Source of the DNA: Variovorax paradoxus EPS
GTDB lineage: Bacteria > Pseudomonadota > Gammaproteobacteria > Burkholderiales > Burkholderiaceae_C
Assembly (NCBI RefSeq): GCF_000184745.1
Contig: NC_014931.1
Location: 6,014,001-6,078,000 of the forward strand
Length of the DNA stretch: 64,000 bases
Direction of reading: 5' to 3'
Shown here: in pieces, positions 53,301 to 60,825 of the stretch
How the letters are laid out: each line of letters opens with the position of its first letter
How positions within the stretch are numbered: position 1 is the stretch's first letter
The notes under the pieces: generated by a model
What the model was told of the DNA's origin: nothing
Databases searched by the model: none
What the model saw: the letters and a program-made list of their open reading frames with translations, nothing else
Program-made: the position numbers and the translations under genes

Positions 53301-53693
53301 TCACCATGGATCGGCACGGCCGATGCGGCCCAAGTGCGTGAGGCCGAAGCCCGAGGCGTACTTCAGCCCGTAGCCGAGTGCGCGGTCGAGTCCGATGTGG
53401 GTGAACCAGATCAGCGCGCCGGCCACGGCCCACGGCATTGCCGCGAGCACACCGAGCACGAGCAGCGCGACAGGTCCGACGTACGAGTGCGCCGCGTTGT
53501 AGAACGCCGCGCCCACGCGCGGGCCCGCGAGGTAGCCGAGCAGCGACAGGTCGGGCACGAGCAGCCAGAGCGCGAACACGCCCCAGCCGAGGCCGAACTG
53601 CGTGTAGGCAGCCAACGCGGCGGCCAGCACGAACGCACCTTCGAGCCGCAGCAGGGTGCGCACGCCGCCTTCGACGGCCTGTTCGTGAGACAC
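53301..53693 (-). CDS. DUF4260 small membrane protein
   Basis: The 130-residue membrane protein matches DUF4260, with four hydrophobic stretches: GAFVLAAALAAYTQFGLGWG, FALWLLVPDLSLLGYLAGPR, YVGPVALLVLGVLAAMPWAV and GALIWFTHIGLDRALGYGLK. The last contains the His/Asp-Arg pattern typical of the family. GTG at 53693 (VSHEQAVEGG) is chosen because the open frame further upstream is only translation of an intergenic repeat. The role is unknown. It lies between the response regulator and the Spy-like gene. Confidence 0.82.
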   Translation of the reverse strand: MSHEQAVEGGVRTLLRLEGAFVLAAALAAYTQFGLGWGVFALWLLVPDLSLLGYLAGPRVGAAFYNAAHSYVGPVALLVLGVLAAMPWAVAGALIWFTHIGLDRALGYGLKYASGFGLTHLGRIGRADPW

Positions 53694-53697
53694 CGTG

Positions 53698-53781
53698 GAA
53701 CCGGCTTCGCCGGGCCACTGGTGTCGCCCCCTCGAAGGGGGTTGGCGCAGCGACACGAAGTGCGCGAAGCCTGGGGGTGAG
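53698..53781 (-). repeat. Intergenic REP-like repeat, copy 1
   Basis: An 84-base element with internal hairpins (ccccctcgaaggggg at about 53727-53741, plus GGCTTCGCC) lies between the Spy-like and DUF4260 genes. A close copy lies at 56816-56896. Such elements are common between genes in Comamonadaceae, as I recall. Confidence 0.85.
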
Positions 53782-53787
53782 TCAAGT

Positions 53788-54252
53788 TCAGCCACGATGG
53801 CTCCAGCGGCGGCCGCCGCGGTCCATGAAATCACGGACCTTCTGTTGCTGGGCGGCGTTCAGGCTGTCGAAGAAGTCAGCAGCGGCGGCGATGATTTCGG
53901 GGCTGCCGCTCCGCACTGCGGCGGTCTTCTCGTCGATGAGCCGCGTGGCACCCGCCTGGTCGAGCTTGTTGCCCGCGAACAGCGCCTTGAACTGCGAGCG
54001 CGGATCGCCCGCGCCACCCGCGCCGCGCAAGGCTTCGCGCTGCGCCTGCAGCTTCTCGGCCAGCACGGTGAGCTTCTGCTTTTGCGTGGTGTCGAGCTCA
54101 AGCTTGCTGCCAACCCGCTCGACCATCTTGGTACGGAACTCGGCGCTGTCGCCGCCCCAGCCGTGGCGTTGACCCGCACAGCCGGCGATGCTGCCAGCCA
54201 CCATCGCCGCGCCGGCGAAACCGAAGAGAGTGCGCTTGATCCAGTGTTTCAT
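53788..54252 (-). CDS. Spy/CpxP-like periplasmic lipoprotein
   Basis: This 154-residue envelope protein has a signal peptide ending in lipobox SIAGC, Cys25. The helical body has LELDTTQKQKLTVLAEKLQA near residue 50 and SLNAAQQQKVRDFMDRGGRR near the C-terminus, both LTxxQ-like motifs of the Spy/CpxP family, which chaperones proteins and feeds back on CpxA-type kinases. Its promoter carries the 42-bp element shared with the gene at 54385. Together with the nearby kinase/regulator pair this suggests an envelope-stress circuit. Lipidation is unusual for the family. Confidence 0.85.
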   Translation of the reverse strand: MKHWIKRTLFGFAGAAMVAGSIAGCAGQRHGWGGDSAEFRTKMVERVGSKLELDTTQKQKLTVLAEKLQAQREALRGAGGAGDPRSQFKALFAGNKLDQAGATRLIDEKTAAVRSGSPEIIAAAADFFDSLNAAQQQKVRDFMDRGGRRWSHRG

Positions 54253-54311
54253 GAGACGTCCTTGTGTTGTCGGAAGAAGAGGAAGCTCGATGGTGCGATT
54301 GGCGCGCTCCG

Positions 54312-54353
54312 AAGTCCTCTCACCGCGGTTTCGGCGTGTTTCGTTTTATTGCG
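54312..54353 (-). promoter_or_regulatory. Shared 42-bp promoter element, copy upstream of the Spy-like gene
   Basis: This element differs at only 2 of 42 bases from 54816-54857. Read on the minus strand it has GAAAC-N5-GAAAC (54328-54342), a 10-bp-period direct repeat as expected for OmpR-family sites. It lies 59 bases upstream of the start codon. Confidence 0.65.
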
Positions 54354-54384
54354 ACGAGCGAGGCAACAGCGCGCCGAACGCGAT

Positions 54385-54759
54385 TCAGAGCTTGCTGCTG
54401 TTGTTGCGCACGGCTTCGGCGCGTGCGTCGACGGGGTTCTGCATCGTCGAGATGACCTTGCTGTTCACGCGCGAACCCGAGGTCACGTTCTGGTCGGGCG
54501 CCGCGGCGGTGCGCACGGCTTCGGCCACGACGCGGGCGCGCTCGGTCGAGACCGCCACGGTTTCGGGGCCGCGCGAGCCGCGCACGATGTTCTGGTTGGG
54601 TGCCGATGCGGTGCGCACGGCTTCGGCGCTGACCTCAGCGCGGCTCATGGCCGACACGGCGGGCTGCACACCTTGGTAGCTCTCGGCCTTGGCGCCGGCT
54701 GCAGCGAGCATGGCGAACGAGCCGACGGTGACGATCTGGGTCAGGGAGAGGGACTTCAT
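54385..54759 (-). CDS. Small exported repeat protein
   Basis: This is a 124-residue exported protein with signal peptide MKSLSLTQIVTVGSFAMLAA, cleaved near AGAKA. The mature part has degenerate repeats: AEAVRTASAPNQNIVRGSR, AEAVRTAAAPDQNVTSGSR, and a final AEAVRNNSSKL. Similar short exported proteins are common in Variovorax, as I recall, without known function; a DUF4148 relation is possible but weak. The gene is flanked by both copies of the 42-bp element, one 56 bases upstream as its promoter. Confidence 0.8.
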   Translation of the reverse strand: MKSLSLTQIVTVGSFAMLAAAGAKAESYQGVQPAVSAMSRAEVSAEAVRTASAPNQNIVRGSRGPETVAVSTERARVVAEAVRTAAAPDQNVTSGSRVNSKVISTMQNPVDARAEAVRNNSSKL

Positions 54760-54815
54760 GATGCAAACCTTTCAGGGGTGTTGAGGAGCCCTGATCGTGC
54801 TTGCGCAGGCGCGGC

Positions 54816-54857
54816 AAGTCCTTTCGCCGCGGTTTCGGCGTGTTTCGTTTTATTGCG
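54816..54857 (-). promoter_or_regulatory. Shared 42-bp promoter element, copy upstream of the repeat protein
   Basis: This is the second copy of the element at 54312-54353, here 56 bases upstream of the start at 54759. The GAAAC-N5-GAAAC box lies at 54832-54846 on the minus strand. Equal spacing in both copies points to co-regulation. Confidence 0.65.
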
Positions 54858-54955
54858 GCGCTATTGCTTTCGGATTCAACGGCGCAACGCCGCGGCCCGT
54901 GCGCATCGCTTCAAGATCGAATGGGCCGGCGAGCGGCCCCATCTGTCGACGCGCG

Positions 54956-56755
54956 TCAGCCCGTGAGCGCAGCCGAGGGGTCGTCGGACTCGAGCACGCC
55001 GCGAGCCCACGGCTCAAGCTTGCTGGTGTCCGCGCGCAGCACCTCCTGCTTCACGGCGAGGATGCGCGATGGGTGCATCGAGAAGCTGCGCAGGCCCAAG
55101 CCGAGCAACAAGCGGGTGAAAGCCACGTCACCCGCCATTTCGCCGCACACGGCCACGCCCTTGCCCTGGCGGCGGCACTCGGCAATGGTGTCGGCCACCA
55201 GCTTCAGCACCGCGGGGTGCGCGGGGTCGTAGAGATGCGCGACCGACTCGTCGGCACGGTCGATCGCCAGCGTGTACTGGATCAGGTCGTTGGTGCCGAT
55301 CGACAGGAAATCGAAGTGCTTGAGAAAAGTCTTGAGCGTGAGCGCGGCGGCCGGGATTTCGATCATGGCGCCGAGTTTCACGGGGCCATGCACGGCGCCG
55401 CGGTTGTTCAGTTCGGTGCGTGCAAAGTCGATCAGCGAGAGCGTCTGGCGGATCTCGCTCGCGTGCGCGAGCATCGGAATCAGCAGGTGGATTTCGCCGT
55501 GCGCCGCAGCACGCAGGATCGCGCGTAACTGCGTGAGAAACATCGCAGGATCGGCCAGGCTCCAGCGAATGGCGCGCAGGCCGAGCGCGGGATTCAGGTG
55601 CTCCTGCTTGCTGCCGGACTTGTTCTCCAGCTGCTTGTCGGCGCCCACGTCGATGGTGCGGATCGTGACCGGCATGCCCTGCATGCCCTCGACCGCGCGC
55701 TTGTAGGCCTGGTACTGCTCTTCCTCGTCGGGCAGGCGCGTCTGGCGCGCCGACGATTCGCGGCCCATGAAGAGGAACTCGCTGCGAAAAAGACCCACGC
55801 CCACGGCACCGGCCTTGACGGCGCCCGCGGTGTCTTCGGGCATCTCGATGTTGGCGAGAAGTTCGACGCGCTGGCCATCGAGCGTGACGGCGGGCTTGTG
55901 GCGCAGCCGCGCGAGCCGGCCACGTTCGAGGTCGCCCTGGCGCTGCTTGAAACCGTACTCGGCCAGGATGATCGGCGAGGGGTCGATGATCATCACGCCG
56001 GCATCGCCGTCGATGATGACCCAGTCGTCCTGGCGCACCAACTGGCTCGCGGTGCGCGCGCCGACGATGGCCGGAATGTCCATGCTGCGCGCGACGATGG
56101 CGGTGTGCGAGGTGCGCCCGCCCACGTCGGTCACGAAGCCCGCGAACACGCTCTTCTTGAACTGGAGCATGTCGGCCGGCGAGAGGTCGTGCGCGATCAG
56201 CACCAGCGGCACGTCGATGCCGTCGCCCGCGGTGGGATCGTCGTCATCGTCGTGCGTCGCGGCGCGCTTGCGGCGCGGCGGACTCGGCGCGAGCACTGCG
56301 GCCGTGCCCTTCATGCGGTGCAAGAGGCGCTCGACCACCTGCTCGAGGTCGGCCTTGCGCTCGCGCAGGTACTCGTCCTCCATCTCGTCGAACTGGCGCG
56401 CGATGATTTCCAGCTGCGTGGTCAGCGCCCATTCGGCGTTGTAGAGCCGGTCGGTGATCCAGTGCTTGACGCCGCCGGTAAGGGCTTCGTCTTGCAGCAG
56501 CATCTGGTGCACCTCGAGTAGCGCGGCGAGCTCGTGCGGCGCATCGTTCGGGCCCATCTGCGCGACGCTGGTCTGCAGCTTGGCGAGCTCGTCGGCGACG
56601 GCGTTGCGCGCGGTGCGCACGCGGTCGATCTCGGTCTCGATTTCCGCGGGCTTGATGAAGTAGTGGGCGACGTCGATGCGGCTGGACACCACCAGCACCG
56701 CGCGGCCGATGGCAATGCCACGGGCGACAGGGAGGCCGTGGACTGCGAAAGTCAT
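54956..56755 (-). CDS. ptsI: Phosphotransferase system enzyme I
   Basis: This enzyme transfers phosphate from PEP to HPr. It has 599 residues. The N-terminal start is MTFAVHGLPVARGIAIGRAV. Phospho-acceptor His217 is in TDVGGRTSHTAIVARSMDIP. The PEP-binding C-domain has VGLFRSEFLFMGR, IEIPAAALTLKTFL and DFLSIGTNDLIQYTLAIDRA with the active CGEMAGD. An Asp-rich insertion (about residues 156-182, PRRKRAATHDDDDDPTAGDG) places the His about 28 residues later than in E. coli. It lies downstream of ptsH, with a REP-like repeat between them. Confidence 0.96.
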   Translation of the reverse strand: MTFAVHGLPVARGIAIGRAVLVVSSRIDVAHYFIKPAEIETEIDRVRTARNAVADELAKLQTSVAQMGPNDAPHELAALLEVHQMLLQDEALTGGVKHWITDRLYNAEWALTTQLEIIARQFDEMEDEYLRERKADLEQVVERLLHRMKGTAAVLAPSPPRRKRAATHDDDDDPTAGDGIDVPLVLIAHDLSPADMLQFKKSVFAGFVTDVGGRTSHTAIVARSMDIPAIVGARTASQLVRQDDWVIIDGDAGVMIIDPSPIILAEYGFKQRQGDLERGRLARLRHKPAVTLDGQRVELLANIEMPEDTAGAVKAGAVGVGLFRSEFLFMGRESSARQTRLPDEEEQYQAYKRAVEGMQGMPVTIRTIDVGADKQLENKSGSKQEHLNPALGLRAIRWSLADPAMFLTQLRAILRAAAHGEIHLLIPMLAHASEIRQTLSLIDFARTELNNRGAVHGPVKLGAMIEIPAAALTLKTFLKHFDFLSIGTNDLIQYTLAIDRADESVAHLYDPAHPAVLKLVADTIAECRRQGKGVAVCGEMAGDVAFTRLLLGLGLRSFSMHPSRILAVKQEVLRADTSKLEPWARGVLESDDPSAALTG

Positions 56756-56815
56756 GGCTTCAGATCTCCCGTCCGCCGCGACCGCGAAGCGAAAGCGAAT
56801 TCGGGGGACGCCGTC

Positions 56816-56896
56816 GAACCGGCTTTGCCGGGCGACTGGCATCTCCCCCTGGAAGGGGGTTGGCGTTTACACGAAGTGAAAAAGCCTGGGGGTAAG
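56816..56896 (-). repeat. Intergenic REP-like repeat, copy 2
   Basis: This is an 81-base relative of 53698-53781, with conserved GAACCGGCT, the CCCCC/GGGGG hairpin arms, ACACGAAGTG and AGCCTGGGGGT. It lies between ptsH and ptsI and would form stable hairpins in the shared transcript. Confidence 0.85.
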
Positions 56897-56901
56897 CCAT
56901 T

Positions 56902-57171
56902 TCATTCGCCTTCGCCGAACTTGTCGTCCATGAGCTGGACGATGGCGTTCATCGCTTCTTCTTCCTGCTGACCGTTGGTCTCTAGCTCGACGGTGGAGCC
57001 GAGGCCGGCGGCCAGCATCATGACGCCCATGATGCTCTTGGCATTGATGCGGCGGTCGCCGCGCGAGAGCCACACTTCGCAGGGGTAGCTGCCTGCGAGT
57101 TTGGTCAGCTTGGCCGATGCGCGTGCGTGCAGGCCCAGCTTATTGCTGATGGTCACGGATTTCTTGATCAC
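56902..57171 (-). CDS. ptsH: Phosphocarrier protein HPr
   Basis: HPr carries phosphate from enzyme I to EIIA. The 89-residue protein has the active His15 in KLGLHARASAKL and the regulatory-site Ser46 in INAKSIMGVMMLAAG. The presence of Ser46 in a recognisable site would allow HPr kinase control, known for many betaproteobacteria. It overlaps the EIIA gene by 32 bases. Confidence 0.96.
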   Translation of the reverse strand: MIKKSVTISNKLGLHARASAKLTKLAGSYPCEVWLSRGDRRINAKSIMGVMMLAAGLGSTVELETNGQQEEEAMNAIVQLMDDKFGEGE

Positions 57172-57595
57172 TGTGCTTTCTTTTTGCCTGGTTCTGGGGA
57201 GCCGCCACCGCCACCTGCATCACACCCGCGGTGCCACCCGCGATGGCGCGCTGCACCAGCGTGTCGAGCGGTTCGTGGCGGTAGGTCACGGCGCGCAGCA
57301 GCATCGGCAGGTTGACACCCGCCACCAGCCGCGACTGGACGCCGTCCACCAGCTTCTGCGCCACGTTGCAGGGCGTGGCGCCGAACACATCGGCCAGCAC
57401 CAGCACCTGCGAGCGCGGGGCATGCAGCTGCTGCTGGAGCGTGATGCGGGCGGCGGCCAACGTTTCCTCGGGCGACACATTGGGCAGCACGTCGAGCGCG
57501 ACGACGGCCTGCTCGCAGTCGGGAAACACATGCAGCGCGCACTGCCGCAGCGCCTGCGCGAACGGTGAGTGGGCAATGATGAGGATGCTGTTCAT
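57140..57595 (-). CDS. PTS EIIA component, mannose family
   Basis: This mannose-type EIIA has 151 residues, with phospho-acceptor His9 in MNSILIIAHSPFAQAL. The conserved segment VLVLADVFGATPCNVAQKLV follows near residue 65, then GVNLPMLLRAVTYRH near residue 93. No EIIB or EIIC is nearby, so the EIIA-HPr-EI set probably acts as a regulatory chain rather than a sugar importer, as proposed for many betaproteobacteria. It overlaps ptsH. Confidence 0.93.
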   Translation of the reverse strand: MNSILIIAHSPFAQALRQCALHVFPDCEQAVVALDVLPNVSPEETLAAARITLQQQLHAPRSQVLVLADVFGATPCNVAQKLVDGVQSRLVAGVNLPMLLRAVTYRHEPLDTLVQRAIAGGTAGVMQVAVAAPQNQAKRKHSDQEIRDHQQ

Positions 57596-57695
57596 GCGGC
57601 TCAGGGGACGACGCGTCGATTATGCGGGGGCGCCCAGGGAAAGTAGAGATAAGACATAACGCATCAGCCCGCGAAAAAACGGACAGCGCCACCGC

Positions 57696-58238
57696 TCACG
57701 GAAGGCGCAGGCCCTCGAAGAAGGTCTTCGAGGCCTCGGGCGCGGATGGCTTGCCGAGCACGGTCGCCTGGTAAAGCGCCACGGTGCCGTTCTTCTGCGA
57801 TTGGGCGAACCAAAGCACCTGAACGGGCGCGGCGCCCGGCCGGGCTGGTTGCGCATCGAGCCGCGCGGGTGCAGGCATCGCGGTTGCGCGCTGCAGGGCC
57901 GCCGGAGCTTCCGCCACCTTTGCCTCGCCCAACTGGCTGCGCGTGGCTGCGCGCCAGGCGTTGAGCCAGGCCTCGGCCTGCTCCGGGCTGCCGGCGGAAG
58001 CGTGGGCAATGGCGAAGGTCGCGCCGCCGGTTTCGCAGCCGGCCATGTCGACCTGCACGGACTCGGCGCCCAAGGGCAGCGCGCGGTTCGCGCGATCGGG
58101 CTTGCAGGGCAGGAGCGCGACCAGGCCGGCATCGGCGATCGGCACCTCGCGCCAGTTGAAGGTGGGACTGCAGGCGGCGATAAAGGCGGCTGTGACGGCA
58201 GTCAGCGCAAGCCAGGGGCGGGGGACGAATGACGGCAT
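57696..58238 (-). CDS. Putative lipoprotein of unknown function
   Basis: I do not recognise the family. The protein has 180 residues. The signal peptide ends in AFIAAC, with Cys23 as likely lipidation site. The mature part begins SPTFNWREVPIADAGLVALL and has two more Cys (in ALLPCKPDRAN and DMAGCETGGATF), then an Ala-rich helix and a C-terminal KTFFEGLRLP. It lies 100 bases upstream of the EIIA gene and is possibly co-transcribed. Envelope location is likely; the role is unknown. Confidence 0.75.
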   Translation of the reverse strand: MPSFVPRPWLALTAVTAAFIAACSPTFNWREVPIADAGLVALLPCKPDRANRALPLGAESVQVDMAGCETGGATFAIAHASAGSPEQAEAWLNAWRAATRSQLGEAKVAEAPAALQRATAMPAPARLDAQPARPGAAPVQVLWFAQSQKNGTVALYQATVLGKPSAPEASKTFFEGLRLP

Positions 58239-58344
58239 GGGGGAGCGATTATCGAACCACGCGATGCCGGATGGGCCCTCGCCAGCACGGCTGCACAGGC
58301 GGAACTAGAATCGCGCCGCCCCTCTCTTCCTCTCAGTCGCCGCC

Positions 58345-58842
58345 ATGAAAAAATACATCGCTGCCGCCGCCGTCGCTCTTGCATTGGCCGTCGGCGTGGG
58401 CGTGTACCTCGGCTCCGGCAACACGGCAGCCCCGGCCTCCACCTTCGTGCTGCTGGACGGCAGCCAGAAGACCACAGCCGACCTGAAGGGCAAGGTCACC
58501 CTGGTCAACTTCTGGGCCACGAGCTGCGTGACCTGCGTCGGCGAGATGCCCAAGGTGATCGCGACCTACGACAAGTACAAGTCGCAGGGCTACGACACGC
58601 TGGCAGTGGCCATGAGCTACGACCCGCCGAGCTACGTCGTCAACTTCGCCGAAACCCGCAAGCTGCCGTTCAAGGTGGCGATCGACAACACCGGCAGCGT
58701 GGCGCAGGCCTGGGGCGATGTGAAGCTCACGCCGACCACTTACCTGGTCAACAAGCAGGGCGAGATCGTGAAGCGCTATGTCGGCGAGCCCGACTTCGCC
58801 GAGCTGCACAAGCTCATCGAGAAGCTGCTTGCCGAGGCCTGA
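58345..58842 (+). CDS. TlpA/ResA-like membrane-anchored thioredoxin
   Basis: This is a 165-residue periplasmic thioredoxin. The N-terminal anchor is KYIAAAAVALALAVGVGVYL. The redox motif Cys-Val-Thr-Cys is in VNFWATSCVTCVGEMPKVIA; the usual WCxPC is changed to SCVTC, which may shift redox potential. The cis-proline is in KLTPTTYLVNKQGEI. The ancestral family reduces cytochrome c haem-site cysteines. It converges with the cytochrome c' gene, from which it is separated by a bidirectional terminator. Confidence 0.93.
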   Translation: MKKYIAAAAVALALAVGVGVYLGSGNTAAPASTFVLLDGSQKTTADLKGKVTLVNFWATSCVTCVGEMPKVIATYDKYKSQGYDTLAVAMSYDPPSYVVNFAETRKLPFKVAIDNTGSVAQAWGDVKLTPTTYLVNKQGEIVKRYVGEPDFAELHKLIEKLLAEA

Positions 58843-58861
58843 AGCTTCTTCGTCCCCCCAT

Positions 58862-58890
58862 AAAAAAGGCGCTACCCGGTAGCGCCTTTT
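58862..58890. terminator. Bidirectional Rho-independent terminator
   Basis: The stem GGCGCTACC/GGTAGCGCC is flanked by six A on one side and TTTT on the other, so it ends both the thioredoxin transcript (+) and the cytochrome c' transcript (-). Confidence 0.93.
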
Positions 58891-58907
58891 GTTTTTTGCA
58901 ACTGCTC

Positions 58908-59354
58908 TTACTGGTTGCGGAAGCTGTCGTGGCAAGCCTTGCAGCTCGCGCCGGTCGGACCGAACTGGGCCTTGAGCGCGTCAATGTTGCCGGCCTTGGC
59001 GGCAACGACCAGCTTGCCGGTTTCCTCGATCAGCTTCTGCTGGCGTTCCTTGAACTTGGCATCTTCCTTCCAGACTTCAGGCTTGGCCTTGCCGCCCTCG
59101 GTGCCGGCGCCGAAGCCCGCCCAGGGCAGCTTCGCCATGTCGGCCACGACTTCGGCATTGGCGGCGGCAGCCGCTGCATCGTAGGGAACCCGGCCGTTGG
59201 CCATGGCGCCCAGGCGGCCGAAATGCTGGCTCATCACGAACAGCGCGCTCTGGCGGTACTTGATGGCGTCCTCGGGCTTGGCGAACTGGGCGGCGGCGGG
59301 CAGGGACATCGCAGCGCAGACGGCTGCAAGGGCGAACGAGGCAAGTCGGGTCAT
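58908..59354 (-). CDS. Cytochrome c' (class II c-type cytochrome)
   Basis: This periplasmic four-helix haem protein has 148 residues with signal peptide MTRLASFALAAVCAAMSLPA, cleaved near AAAQF. The first helix has KPEDAIKYRQSALFVMSQHF. The single haem site CKACH lies near the C-terminus (GASCKACHDSFRNQ), as in cytochrome c'. The family binds NO and may protect from nitrosative stress. ATG at 59354 has an AAGGAC site upstream. It is divergent from the cytochrome b561 gene, a possible partner. Confidence 0.93.
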   Translation of the reverse strand: MTRLASFALAAVCAAMSLPAAAQFAKPEDAIKYRQSALFVMSQHFGRLGAMANGRVPYDAAAAAANAEVVADMAKLPWAGFGAGTEGGKAKPEVWKEDAKFKERQQKLIEETGKLVVAAKAGNIDALKAQFGPTGASCKACHDSFRNQ

Positions 59355-59514
59355 CGTGGGTCCTTGTGTGGGGTGGCAACGCCGTCGAACGCAGCGCTGC
59401 GGCCGAGTGTAGGGGCAGGCCATGTCGGAGGCATAGCAACAACCCGAAGCAGCCATCTGCCCGGACTTTGCTAACCTCCGCCTTCCGCAGCCTCGCGCCA
59501 CCGCGCCCCCATCG

Positions 59515-60225
59515 ATGACCGATACCTCCGTGGCCGCCCTCCAGGCGACCGCCAGCACCGTGGCCCCCACGCGCGTCTGGGATCTGCCGACGCGTCTTTT
59601 CCACTGGGCACTGGCCGTCGCCGTGATCGGCCTGATCGGAACCGGCCTCAGCGGCATCATGGAATGGCACTTTCGGCTCGGGTACACAGTGCTTGCGCTG
59701 CTGCTGTTCCGGTTGCTCTGGGGCTTCGTGGGCGGGCGCTGGTCGCGCTTCGCGGCGTTCATCTACGCGCCAGGGTCGGTCATCAACTACCTGCGCGGGC
59801 GGGCGCATCCGGACCATCTGATCGGGCACACGCCGCTGGGCGCGCTGTCGGTGTTCGCGGTGCTGGCGATCCTGGCGTTCCAGGTCGCCACCGGGCTCAT
59901 GGCCGACGACGAGATTTCGGCCTCCGGGCCGCTCACCCGCTTCGTCTCGGGTGCGGTCGTGAGCTTCGCCACCGGTTGGCACAAGGCGCAGGGCAAGTGG
60001 ATCGTGATCGCGCTCGTCAGCCTGCATGTGCTGGCCGTGCTGTTCTATGTGCTGGTCAGGCGGCATCGCCTGGTGCGGCCGATGGTGTCGGGCGACAAAC
60101 TCGTAGCGCGCGCCAACGGTGAGGTCGCCGGGAGCCGCGACGACGCGGCTTCGCGCGGGCTGGCGCTGGTGCTGTTCGCGCTGTGCGCTGGCGTGGCGTA
60201 CTGGGTGGCGTCGCTGCGCGTATGA
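59515..60225 (+). CDS. Cytochrome b561-family membrane protein
   Basis: This is a di-haem b membrane protein of 236 residues with the entry motif TRVWDLPTRLFHWALAVAVI near residue 20. Further membrane helices carry His residues in MEWHFRLGYTVLALLLFRLL and GKWIVIALVSLHVLAVLFYV. The family passes electrons between quinol and periplasmic acceptors, and cytochrome c' next door is a plausible one. A last hydrophobic segment, LALVLFALCAGVAYWVASL, ends the protein. It ends in an ATGA overlap with the acetyltransferase gene. Confidence 0.92.
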   Translation: MTDTSVAALQATASTVAPTRVWDLPTRLFHWALAVAVIGLIGTGLSGIMEWHFRLGYTVLALLLFRLLWGFVGGRWSRFAAFIYAPGSVINYLRGRAHPDHLIGHTPLGALSVFAVLAILAFQVATGLMADDEISASGPLTRFVSGAVVSFATGWHKAQGKWIVIALVSLHVLAVLFYVLVRRHRLVRPMVSGDKLVARANGEVAGSRDDAASRGLALVLFALCAGVAYWVASLRV

Positions 60226-60809
60226 GCTCTTCGGTTTCGCGCCCCCTGCCGCTGGCGGACACGCCGATCGTCGTGCTCCTCACGCCCGATGAAGCCTATG
60301 AGATCGACGCCGCGCGCGCGATCTTTCGCGACTATGCCGCCTCGCTGGACATCGATCTGGACTTCCAGGATTTCGACAGCGAACTGGCTGACCTGCCGGG
60401 CGAATACGCCGAACCGCGCGGCACGCTGCTGCTGGCACTCGTGGATCCGGCGAACATCAAGGAAGAAGCCGGCCGGCAGGCCCCGATGCTGCGGCGTGCC
60501 GATGGCTCGCTCGCGCACGTGGCAGGCTGCTGCGCCCTGCGCCCGCTCGACAACGCGGACTATGCGAACGCGGCGGAAATGAAGCGGCTGTTCGTGCGCC
60601 CCGGCTTTCGGGGACTCGGCCTGGGCCGGCAGCTTGCCGAGGCGATCCTCGACGCGGCACGCGCCGCAGGCTACGGCTGCGTGCTGCTCGATACGCTCGA
60701 CGACATGGAATCGGCGCGGGCACTCTACGAAGACCTGGGCTTCGAAGAAGTGCCGCCCTACTATCACAACCCCATCGCCGGGGCTCATTACCTCAAGGCC
60801 GATCTCTGA
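60222..60809 (+). CDS. GNAT-family N-acetyltransferase
   Basis: This is a 195-residue acetyltransferase. The acetyl-CoA site is in MKRLFVRPGFRGLGLGRQLA (R-G-x-G-x-G type), followed by AILDAARAAGYGCVLLDTLD and ESARALYEDLGFEEVPPYYH, with Tyr in the usual catalytic-region position. The start at 60222 is chosen because it overlaps the cytochrome b561 stop; an upstream start at 60183 would lie inside that gene. The substrate is unknown. Confidence 0.9.
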   Translation: MSSSVSRPLPLADTPIVVLLTPDEAYEIDAARAIFRDYAASLDIDLDFQDFDSELADLPGEYAEPRGTLLLALVDPANIKEEAGRQAPMLRRADGSLAHVAGCCALRPLDNADYANAAEMKRLFVRPGFRGLGLGRQLAEAILDAARAAGYGCVLLDTLDDMESARALYEDLGFEEVPPYYHNPIAGAHYLKADL

Positions 60810-60825
60810 TCGATCGGCCGATCAA

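Noticed and set aside
53694..53834. Longer N-terminus for the DUF4260 protein
   Set aside because: The extra codons are a translation of the intergenic repeat and run into the Spy-like gene; GTG at 53693 gives the family start.
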